From contig JASKOT010000009.1 of NCBI GenBank assembly GCA_032158125.1, positions 496,001 through 560,000 on the forward strand: DNA of 64,000 nt, in the 5' to 3' direction. Of this stretch, positions 46,735 to 57,100 are shown one piece after another (the stretch's first letter is position 1; every line of letters begins with the position of its first letter). Under the pieces are notes generated by a model, which worked only from the letters and a program-made list of their open reading frames with translations, was not told the origin of the DNA and did not search any database. The stretch is from Papiliotrema nemorosa. Its lineage: Eukaryota > Basidiomycota > Tremellomycetes > Tremellales > Rhynchogastremaceae. The translations under genes were made by a program, and so were the position numbers.

Positions 46735-48559
46735 TCACTCGGTGACCCACATGGCAAAGTCTTTGTAATAGGTATACTGATCCTTTGGCGAGGCCCATTC
46801 GGGGGTATGGCCCCCGAAAAAGGTCGAAAAGAAGAGTCCGATGAAGCCTACTCCGCAATTGGACACATCTGCGCCGGCGCTTGTGAAGCTGTCGTCTGTT
46901 GAGGGCTGAAGCGTCGACGCGAAGGCCGAAGGAGTCGAGGAAGGGTCCATGGTGGAGTTGTCCATCCCGAGGTCTTCGGAGACCAGGGGAGAGGCGGCGC
47001 CAGTGGAATTCGTCAATGCGTCCGTGGTGTCATCATCCGAAGAGGCGTCTTGAGCGTCATCCGGGATGGCACTTGGAGAGGGAGCAGGCGAGGCCGTCGA
47101 TGAAGAGACACGGCTGTTTGGCGGAGTGCGACTCGTGGCGGCCAAAGGCGCCATATCGGCTGCCGAAGAATCGCCGGAATCGTCCATCAATTTTGAGTCA
47201 AGGTCTTCACGTTCCTCAAACCATCGACGCATAGGTGTCTGGAAGGTCGGTCTTGGGGTTCGGGAAGACATGGACGTCGAAGCGCTGCTCAATGAGAGAG
47301 GATTTGACGTGGACGAGCTGATACCGCTCGATGCTGAAACACTGCTGGTCGTCGCGGTGGCTGATGCTGACGAGATTGATGAGGATGCAGTGTCGACGTC
47401 CTCCGCACTCAAGCTTGACCAGTCTTCGTTATTCTCTGGCACAGCTGCAGCGCTGATGGTATTCGTGCAAGCCGCCGCGTTTTCTCTGTATCGAACATCG
47501 TTGGCGGACATGACCAAGTTTCCGTTGATCCAAATGTTGAATCCTCCATCGTTGAGTCCTGGCGTGTTCAACCAAATGTCTTGTCGGATGGTCGTCCAAT
47601 CGCCCAGGGGAAACGTCCAGGCTCCTCGACCAATGGAAAGGCCATATTCGGAATCGCAGACTGATTTGGGCGGGGTGGAGCATAGCGAGGCAGACTGCTT
47701 GTCTTTCGGCACATACTGATATTAGAGGTATCCCATGATTCTGGATTGACTTACCAGGTAAAGCTCTCCCTTGCCCCCTGCTCGCCACATGATCCGGGTA
47801 GAGAAACAGCTTACCCACTCAGCAGGGAAACAAATCGTGTACATGGTCAATTGCCACTCACTCTTCAGCGGCATTCCCACCCGAACAACCTTTATGTCCC
47901 CCGTACAACCCTGGCAACTTTCCACCTTTGACAAAATCAAAATCGTGTGGGAAATAAACCGAATATTGGAGTGAAGTATTGGTAGCTTGTCGAAGATCCA
48001 ATGGCTGACCGTAAAACTCTGCCCCGCCTTGAGGTTTGTTTCCTGGATTGATCGATCCTTTCGGGTACAAAATCTGGAGAGCATTCTGACCCATCTCCCA
48101 TTTCTCCGATCCTCCCGGTCCACCTGTCAAAGCGTCCCCTGTCGTCCCATTGGACCACTTTACGGGACTACCCCGGAGGACGGCAATGTTTTGTTCGCCA
48201 GCCGCGTAGGAGGTGATGGACAATGGATCCATGTTGGAGAAAGTGGGCGGAAGAGCCCATGATGCCTTTGTCTTCGACGGGAGAGGAGTCTCGATAGCCG
48301 CCGCAGGGTGAAGAAGGATGGAGCTGGTAAACTCCACAGCCGGGTCTGACGGGGAATCAGAGTATGCGGTAGAGGTAGGAGTCGTCCGGTCCCAATCCAG
48401 GAGAATGTATCCCGCAGTCGGGGTGGCAGACGTTGCGGCCGGCGCGGTGGTAGAAGGTGGAGGGGTAGATTGGGAGTTTGGGGGAGTAGAGACGGGGACT
48501 GAATGAACGCTGACCAGCAGTGAAGCGGAGATGAGGGAGGTGAAGAGTAAATGTGGCAT
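46735..48559 (-). CDS. Secreted PL14 polysaccharide lyase with a large insertion
   Basis: Probably cleaves uronic-acid polysaccharides (alginate or glucuronan type) by beta-elimination outside the cell. MPHLLFTSLISASLLVSVHS is the signal peptide, followed by a Pro/Thr/Ser-rich spacer of about 35 residues. The PL14 fold has QNALQILYPKGSINPG, YSVYFPHDFDFVKGGKLPGL, YGGHKGCSGG, CFSTRIMWRAGGKGELYLYV, YGLSIGRGAWTFPLGDWTT, and FNIWINGNLVMSANDVRYRE. About 210 residues of Ser/Thr/Asp/Pro-rich sequence then interrupt it, and the final strand resumes at FFSTFFGGHTPEWASPKDQY to the stop. Two or three exons. Subfamily substrate cannot be read from sequence. It converges on the SH3 gene, stops 100 bp apart. 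Confidence 0.82.
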
Positions 48560-49792
48560 TTTGACTGAAACAGAGGAACAAGGGGACGACCAGCGACCAG
48601 GGTGATGGAAAGGGATCAGCGATGAGAGAGTCAGTATGGTCAGGTATGTATACCTTGTCCCATATCTTACGTCGAATACATGTGTCGAGAATGTGCAGTG
48701 AGTGGCTATGATAGTCCAGGTCGAGTCATCCTTGAGACCATGTTTCGTGTGGAGTGGCTGAAATGTCCAAGTCTGCTGTTTCGATCTCAAGGCAGATCCG
48801 TACCGCTCCTCTCGTGGACCAGTACAATTTGCGAGACCATACCCTGCTCATCGACTGGGATGAAGAGGGATCATCTCGAAGAGTGGCATGATCCAAGTCG
48901 TCTAGCTAACTAATCAGTTCCGGTTCGACAAATCTCACACTCAACGTAATCCATCAACCAGTAATCTCTCGGAACGTCTCTGCCCCCATACTGGCTATGC
49001 ATTCTCAGCAATGCCTTGGCATGAACTTACAAGATGACTGTATATAAGCTCGAGACCTCTCACTGGTCAGACTCACCTGGAACGATCGTGGTGAAGTCGA
49101 TCCGCTTCGACATAAGCATCACGATATCTTACTTTGGACCTTGTTGAATTGGTGACACTGCATCATAAGCATACCGGACCCAAGCACTAAACCTCCCTTG
49201 GAATTGCTATACTCAGTAGCTACATCTCTGGCTCACTGAACGGGTGATCCGGAGATTGTAAATTGTCAGAGGGCTTCACGATTTCCGCCAATCTCTTCAA
49301 ACCAATGAGCTTGATAAAACGAAAAGATGGCCTTTGCACTGACTCCTCTTGTGGTAGTAACACTGAGAATGTCGACAGATTGAATGAGAGTTTGTCTCCC
49401 ATCAAGCAACACTGAGCAATGTGCTGAGGAGTGCTCATACGATGTGTGCCCACCCGAGCTCATCCATGTACCCCAGCTCGTTCGCGCTGTCCGCTGTCCG
49501 AGGCATCACAACCGAACATCGCATCGTGGGCGTCTTGTACAGGAAGTGCTGAACATATGACAACGTACTAGCATGATGAGAAAGCATAACAGTAGACAAA
49601 GCAACCAACGCTGTGTGATCGACGCCCCTTGTTCGCCTCGGAGACGAGATGCAGATAAACTTCATACAATTGTTTCATGCTTTATCTCTCATGTGATATT
49701 GTCATAGCCTTATCTTTATACAGGTTATGATTGATGATTGATGCAAGACACCTGATCACGCTCGTCAGGTATCACTCCAATGCCTGCCCTCA
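48560..49792. other. Gap of about 1.23 kb, no confident gene
   Basis: Upstream of the PL14 gene and downstream of the homeodomain gene. On the minus strand, two overlapping short frames (about 49665-49435 and about 49460-49220) have fairly protein-like composition but lack a clean splice join, a full domain or a clear start. They could be a decayed gene remnant or chance. A TATATAAG octamer at 49041-49048 has no gene suitably placed. Otherwise I see nothing. Confidence 0.35.
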
Positions 49793-51416
49793 TTAAGGAT
49801 CGCTGGATCGACGGCCGGACAGCCCCACCAACAACGAAGCCATCTTGACGATGTCCGACGCCCCTTCCCCTTCTTCCTCCGCGTCCACGCTGGTCGCCTG
49901 AGTCTCGGCAGATCCCGGAGCACTCTGAGTGGAAGGATTGGAATCCAACTCTGAACTGACATCAAACCCGTCAGGGATCCCGTTTCGTGATGGCGTTTCA
50001 TCGAAGCGATGCTTGAGCTTTTTGATGTACGGCTCGTCCTTGTCTTCTTCCACTTCGGTATACATGGATGCTGATCGGCAAAAGGACTTTTCGTACCGTA
50101 TAGTCATCGGGGTTTTGATATGGTGCGAAACAGCCGGAGACGCTGACATTGACCGCGAAAACTTCAACGAGCGCGCCCGACGCGATGCCGCAAATAGATC
50201 TTCCGGTTTGGCCCTCGCGTCAAAGGACATGGACTGCCGGCTAGAAGGTCGGCAGGGGGTGTCTTCGACGGCTCGTCGTTTTGGAGGGTAGTCTTCGTCG
50301 GTCGAGCATGGGATGGGAGAAGATGACCTCGAGTCGGACAATGACGAAAGGAGGTGGTAGTGTTCGCTGTACACGTCGACGTTTTCTGTTTGTGCAGGCT
50401 TCTTGTGGTTGATTGCCCTGGCGTGAAGCAACGAGTCCAATGTTCCACTCGAGACCTTGGGCGGGGGCGCAGCAGGCGAGTCCGAGTGAGGCAACTCGCC
50501 TCTGCATATGGCAGCGGCCACTCTGACGCGACCGAGTGGGGGATTGGATAAATCAAAGCCGTAGGTTTGGATCGCGGGGGAATCTGGACATGTTTTGATC
50601 GACGACTTTTCAGTCTGTCGAGCGTTTTGAAACTATCATCAGCTCGGAATGTCATGATCACTCACCCAAGTGTCGACGGGAACGCTCCGCTTTCCAAACC
50701 ACGCGGCTAACCTTTCTCGTTCCACAGGCTTGGGATGTCGGTCAATGAAGAGATAAATGCATTGCATGATGCTCAGCATGTCGGGTGAGAATTGACACCT
50801 TCCAGGCGCGAGATCCACGTAGTCCCAAGGGTTGGCACTATGACCTTTACTCCTTTCGTCCTGTTTTCTATAACGATGTGGAGCGGGATCTTGGTTGGTG
50901 TAGCCAGCAGGGATAGGTCGGGGAAACGGCTGAGCCGGCATGACCTCGTTCAGATGATCCGACACATTCAACGCGTCGTAGGCTGCAGGGAGTCGAGGTA
51001 TAGATGGGAAGGGCGCCTCGTCCATCGTGTCTGCTTTCCGCTTCCTGGTTGAAGATGCGGGTGTCGATTTTGTAGAACCGTAGATGGAGACGATTGAGGG
51101 AGTTTGGGGCATTGGCGATTCGACTATGGTGTAAGGGGACGAGCTGTACTTTCGTACTGGCGTGTCATAGGCTCGAGAATAGTGTAACGGGGTATAGCCC
51201 AACGGTGGAAGCTTTCGTGATGGTGTAGTAAAAGAGTTCATGTTGGAAAAGTTTGAAGGGATAGAGGAAGAGTAATGAGACGTGTTGAAGTCTGTTGGCC
51301 ATGATGAGGAAGGGGCGAGTGGCCGGCGAGGTGAAGGGGCTGGCAGTTTGGTCGTGGGGAAGGATGGGTCATGCGGGACTGAGGGGGGCGGTCGGTAGGG
51401 TTGATAGGGTGGCATT
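49793..51416 (-). CDS. Divergent homeodomain protein (putative transcription factor)
   Basis: About 530 residues from two exons. The first begins MPPYQPYRPPPSVPHDP at 51416 and is Pro/Ser/Thr-rich. Late in exon 1 comes a homeodomain: GRCQFSPDMLSIMQCIYLFI, DRHPKPVERERLAAWFGK, then PVDTW. A 33-bp intron (GTGAGT..GATAG) falls right after the Trp, and exon 2 continues FQNARQTEKSS. Joined, helix 3 reads WFQNARQ, keeping the near-invariant Trp48, Phe49, Asn51 and Arg53. Exon 2 then carries Ser/Arg/Asp-rich regions with an acidic end (EEEGEGASDIVKM). Typical three-residue (TALE) loop insertion is not evident. No mating-type partner gene is nearby, so it is not obviously a MAT factor. Binding targets are unknown. 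Confidence 0.75.
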
Positions 51417-51675
51417 GTGGGTGGGTATTGCAGAGAGGTCACAGCTCAGAGCAAGTCACAGGGGAGACTCTTGCTGCTCCAGACGACAAGATGGACAGAC
51501 ACAAGAGGTCAGAGGGAGGTCAAGAGGAAGGGGGGGGATGGCTATGGGGTGAGTGAGTGAGTGGAGATGAGGGAATCAAACAAGACGCGTCGAGTATGAT
51601 GAAACTGATTGTTAATTCCCTTGTAAGTGATTTTTATTCCCCGATCGGGTAATTGCCAAAGGAGGGGTGGCAAAA

Positions 51676-51683
51676 TCACGTGA
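51676..51683. promoter_or_regulatory. TCACGTGA palindrome
   Basis: An 8-bp palindrome containing the CACGTG E-box, 260 bp upstream of the homeodomain gene start and just past the mitochondrial AAA gene stop. This octamer is the favoured site of Cbf1-like bHLH factors in yeasts. Position fits a promoter element of the homeodomain gene, but function is inferred only. Confidence 0.3.
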
Positions 51684-51778
51684 CTGTATGCATCCACCAC
51701 TTGCATTCCGAGGCGCACACACCCTGATAGCACCTACCGTACGACCCATAAAGCCATCTCCCCCCACGTTCACACCAC

Positions 51779-53774
51779 CTATACCAACTTGTCTTCCTCT
51801 TCCTCCTCATCAGCAGGCACAAAACTGCCGCCCAGGCCAACCACATCTAGTATCGTCTTGCCGCTCGAGCGATCCATGGTCACTCTGAACGGCTCCTTCA
51901 CAGTCAACTCGCTCTGTCGATGTAAACCTGAATTCAGCTCTGCACAATGGTTCGTGACGCACCTTCAATCTCATCCACTCGGTCTCGAGTCTGGTCCAGC
52001 ATTTCATCAAAGCCTTCTTCAGCAATGACTCGCTGAGATGCACGCAAGAGGAGCGTAGAGTCGATCCGGACCCGGTGATTCAGGTCAATAGCAATAATCT
52101 GATACGCGTCGAGCGGTTCCAGGAAGTCTGTTCGTGTCATGATTCGTCTAGCATCGGCGAATGATACACTGGGAGTGTCATCTTCCTCCAGAGGCGAACC
52201 ATCCTCGGGGATTGTCGGTGCCATCTTGGCCAAATGCCGCAAGAGAAGCCAAGAGCAGCTCGACCATTTTTGCTCGTCCCTCTTCGTCAGCATGCGAACC
52301 CTATGAGGCTCACATCACGTCATCATCGTGCTCCGGTATCAGACCGATCTTGGCTTGTAGCCAATTCTGCTCCCCTTGTACCATGAACTCGGCCTCGTCT
52401 AGAGTCAGCAATGCCGTGTTGACGCGTACCCATCATGTTCTCCGCCCTAGCAACTTGGGTGAGATGACTCATACGACCTCCAACCAGATCGTGGACTTTT
52501 CGCAGTGTCAAGTCATCTTCAATCTCAATCTCATTGAGAGGTACATTGGGTTGCCGTAACCTCAGAGCTTGCCGACGCAGGTGCCTTAGCGCACCTACCG
52601 TCTCGTCGGCTTTCAGGTCGTATACCGAGAGAACCCGCATGCGTGAGGAGTTTTTCTTCATCATGTCGAGGCACCAAAAGTCGTCGGTGGAGAATATCAT
52701 TGTGCAGATACCCTGAACTCAGCAGTATTCCGCTTCTGAACCCACCCCTTCAGCCCAAGCTTCGGCTCGTTGCTGTAACTGATGCAGCAGAGCGTGGCCG
52801 TCCTTGTCATTGGGGAAGAGATGCACATCTGAATGAGCGAGATCATATGTCTTGACTCACCATTGAAAGCCAGGACTAGCGGACGCCCATTCTTCCTCTT
52901 GTAACGTAAAGCCACCTTCTCGAGCTTGTTCAGCACACGCTCTACATCCAATGCCGGGCCGGCAGAACGAGGGTCGGCCCTTGAGAAGAGCGATCCTTGC
53001 CAATCTTCAAAGTAGTCAAAGTCTAATGCTTTACCGAGACGTAGTCGGAATACCTCGAGATCTGGATGACCTTCACAAACGGCAGAACCGTCGGCGTGGA
53101 TCTTCCGCATTGCACTGGGTTTAGCGATAGATCGAGCCGTCTTCTTACTTGAGAACCATCGTGCCCTTTCCTGTACCGTTTGGTCCGATCCTGATATGAG
53201 CGGTTGACTACTTTCAGGTGCTCACACTAAAAAGTATGACCCGCCGTGTTCTCCTCGGACTATACTGTCGATCAAAGGCTGTTCTTTCCGCTGAATCTGC
53301 AGAGCGTCTTGCGTATGTAGCTCCAACGCAGGATCCTGCCATCAGGGGTTGTCACGACGGCCGACTCACATAACCCGGCGCAAAAGCTCGCTCCATCTGC
53401 TATCAGTATATCTCATCAACACGGCTTACCCTATGTAAGACATGGTGCTTGTACCATTCGAGATACCCTATTCCCGCCCCGAACACCATGCCCAGCCCGA
53501 CGATAGTGGTGAGAGCCGCCTGAAAGCTTGCACTCGTATACCATGCGTGCCAGAAGGTCTCCTCTATGCGACTTTTGGATTTGGTCGAGGGCGACAAGTC
53601 GTCCGACGGTCCCACCGGAGGTTGAGGGACGGGCGGTGCCGGCCAGGTAGGGATGTTGAGGCGTTGTGACGAAGTCGTGAGGGTTCGCCGTGTGAGAGGG
53701 AGCGCCATAGGCCTAGTGCGAGACGCCGTCACCCATCTGCGACCTCCCAACCCGAGCGACGAGCTTGTCCTCAT
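51779..53774 (-). CDS. Mitochondrial membrane-anchored AAA/STAND ATPase
   Basis: I take the ATG at 53774 (MRTSSSLGLGGRRWVTASRT); the frame is open further upstream without ATG. The Arg/Ser/Thr-rich, acid-free start looks like a mitochondrial presequence. A single membrane helix follows (AALTTIVGLGMVFGAGIGYL). After an intron come QRKEQPLIDSIVRGEHGGSY and the P-loop IGPNGTGKGTMVLKSMRKIH, then YKRKNGRPLVLAFND (Walker B) and HALLHQLQQRAEAW. A winged-helix-like C-terminal half includes RTDFLEPLDAYQIIAIDLNH and ends with an acidic EEEEEDKLV tail. The Lys of the P-loop is followed by Gly instead of Ser/Thr. About 560 residues. It resembles fungal mitochondrial AAA proteins annotated near Yme2/Rna12-type ATPases, but exact family and role are uncertain. 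Confidence 0.75.
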
Positions 53775-54174
53775 CCTTGCTTGGCACAAAGACACTTTCC
53801 GACAGCCATCATGGATGAGTACCGTTTACACTGGCGGAGATCGCCGCCGTGAGTGACGATCCTCTCACTTAGTTGCAACAAGATTAGCTGTGTCCATGCA
53901 TGGCATTCGAGTCATGCTCATAGGCGATGTGATCTAGCAGTCCGAGAGGACTCTTTCTGATGCATGATAATTATATGAAGGAGACGTGCTGCGTTCAAGG
54001 AGGGGGACCTCCAAGACGCGATTGATTTTCGAGTGGTCTGAACAAACAAACAATATCTTTGGGCAGCAGGTAGAAGTTGATCCAACCCATACCTCCTCTC
54101 CCCCCTCGACACCACCTCGATCCCACCATGTTGCAGCTCATTCCCATCTCTGATCTCACCTTTGCCGCGGCACG
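53775..54174. other. Divergent promoter of the AAA and kinesin genes
   Basis: 400 bp between two outward-facing start codons. No supported coding sequence. The right half is C/T-rich (about 54080-54160) on the kinesin side, as expected of a kinesin 5' leader. Confidence 0.4.
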
Positions 54175-57100
54175 ATGAGTCTGACACCGACAAAGCATAG
54201 ACAAATCACACGACAACGTTCTTCCCCGTCTCTCGCCAAAGTAGGCCTCGCTCCGACCCCTTCAGAGACCTCGTACATACTCCCTTCCTACTCGCCCAAG
54301 CAAATCCGGAGACAAAGATCTCAACCTAGAATACATCGCGGCGACGTCTCTTCGACCGCTTCATCTGCCAGCGATTCGGAAGATCCTACCACGCCTACCA
54401 AAGAAACACCGAAACGTAGAGTTATCGGGGCCATGGAGACCATGACGCCAGGCCGACCCAAGGCTTCCCGACCCAACCTTCAAGCTCGACTCCAAGCAGC
54501 TGCCAAGGTCCGCACATCCCAATCCATGGACACCATCCCACCAGTACCGGCTCTACCCTCTCTGCCGACTACTCCCTCGAAATCTCGATTGGTACATTCT
54601 GCTTCGAGCCATAATCTTTCACCGGAGAAACCCCGTTCCCGAAGTGATAAAGTACTCGTCTGCGTCAGGTCAGTCTATATTGAAATGTGTCGGATGCTTA
54701 TCTCAGGATAAAACCACCCACATCTACCTTTCCCGAAACTGCATACGAGGCAACGCCAACATCTCTCACCCTCTCCGATGCTCATCCGAATGTCGTTAAA
54801 CGAGGAGGCAAAGCTGGAAGGGAGGATGAATATGTCTACAGCTTTGGTGAGCCATGCCGTGTCCAGCTTGTACTCATGATAGACGCGCTGCTACAGTATC
54901 CGTCGAAGACCCCAGAATTGTACACTTCCAAGATCGCTCCGCTGGTCGACAAGGCGATGAATGGATTCAACAGCACCATCTTCGCGTAAGCAAGGTCCAA
55001 GTATCAGACTGACATCCAGTTACGGACAAACTGGTAGTGGGAAATCGTTTACAATGGTGGGTGTGACGTCGCACGCCTTACTAAGATTAGACGGGTGTAC
55101 CAGAAGAACTCGGTGTGATCCCCTGTGCTGTAGACGGTGTGTTCGACGCCATCAACGCTGTGAGTCACCCGTTTGATTCTGGCTGATACCAGGAACCTGA
55201 TCGAGAATATCTACTCCGAGTGTCGTATATCGAAATATACAACGAAACCCTACGTGATCTGCTCAACCCAAATAAGGTTCTCCGAGACGATGAAAAACCG
55301 GTCATACATACCAGGAATGCAAGTTCATCTCCCCGATGCCACTGACAACAGGGGAAAGTCTATGTAGATCCTTTGGTCGAGGAGGTGGTGTCGACACCGC
55401 AGGAAGTTGTCGACCTCCTAGAACGAGGCAACACGCAGCGGAAGGTCGGCGCAACAGACTGGGTGGGTGTCGAGCGAAACCAGCACTGATTTCAGAACGA
55501 AAGATCCTCCCGATCTCATTCCGTCTTCACCATTGTTATCGAGTCCAGACCGCGGAACCACAGCGGAGGAGACGATATTCGACTCTCACGTCTCGTAAGT
55601 CATGTCTTGACTTCAGAGCTGACGGCAGAACCTCATTGTATGTGTGGCTATTGACTTCTTTCTAATAACAGGATTTGGCGGGGTCGGAAAAAGCTGTCTC
55701 AGATGCAGAACGACGAGGAGAAGGGAAACACATCAACAAAAGGTAAGTGATACTGCTCTCGGTGCTGACTCTAGCTTGCTTGCTTTGCGCGAGGTCATCA
55801 ACAAGTTGACCGACAAGAAGCGGTGAGCCATAGACTCCACCCCAAGCTGATGCCAGGACCCATGTTCCCTACCGTGACTCAAAACTCACCCATCTTCTCG
55901 AGAATGCCCTTGGAGGAGACTCCAACATCTGCGTGATCTGCACGATGTCAGCGGAAGAAGCGCATTGCTCCGAAACGCTCGAGACACTCAAATTCGCCGG
56001 AAGATGTTCTCAGGTCGAGACTCGCGCGAAGAAGAATATCGTGAGTGTCAGGACGAGGCATGACTAACGTCAGCTGCTCTCGAATGACAAGGCTCTGATA
56101 CAGGCGAAGGACAGGGAGATTGAAGATCTCAAGAACCGGCTTATAATCCTGGAACAAGATCCCCGAGAATCAATACCTTCTACGGTGAGCGCGCCCCAAT
56201 GGGTCAAGCTGAAGTTAGCTCGCCGACTCGGTTGCATCCATGGAGGAGCGCAAGAGATCCTTGACGGCTCAGCTTGCTCGATTGAATGCCGAGATTCTCA
56301 CTTCTGAAGTCCTTCCACGATCCACTTCCGGGCTGCCTCTTTCTCCTAAACCGAAACGACGCCGTATAAGTGATTTCCACATGGTCGGTCTTGGTACACC
56401 GAAGAAGATGGCAGACAGACGGGCCGTCAGCAATATGGTCCGAGTTACCGAAGAGACTGAAGTCTCCCTCATGGCTACAGTCATGGAGACTGTTCCAGCC
56501 AAGGCAAGACTCCTCTCAAGTCGAGTACTGATTGCAGGCATTCGAGGAGGACCGCAAGATTGCTGCATTGCGCCGAGAGCTAGCTGAGAAAAAGGTTGAG
56601 CTGGCTGAGGCCAAATCAGACCTTGACCGAGCGACGAGTCTCATTTCGGATCGAGACAGTCGGCTTGATTCACTTCAGGGACAGGTCGACAGATTAACAG
56701 CAGAGCGTGAAGGTCTTCAGGCCAGCGTAGCAGCGACAAGGGTTGACAGGGAGCGAGCCTTCATCGATTTACAAACTCAGCTGGAGGCGACCAGAGCGGA
56801 GTTGGTTTCTGTAGTCAACGACAAAACAGCTAAGATCGACCAGCTCGAGGACGCAATTCTGGAACTGCGAAAGTCTCGGGAGGATCTGGTCGTCGAAGAC
56901 CAGGAACGGTATGACGGTGTCAAGGCGGAGCTGAGTGCTGCTTTGGATCAATGTGAAATTGGCAAGGCGGCCCAGCAACGTGTCGCCGAGCTCGAGAGCG
57001 ATTTGAACACTCAGGCCATGTCCGGTAACGAGTCTCAAGCGAAGATCTCCCGACTTGAGCAAGATCTCGAAGCACTCAGTCGCCAGCACGCCGAACAACT

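Noticed and set aside
48905..48930. GGTTCGAC tRNA B-box-like sequence
   Set aside because: Only part of the B box fits and no A box or acceptor stem is found upstream.
49041..49048. TATATAAG promoter element
   Set aside because: No gene starts at a suitable distance in either direction.
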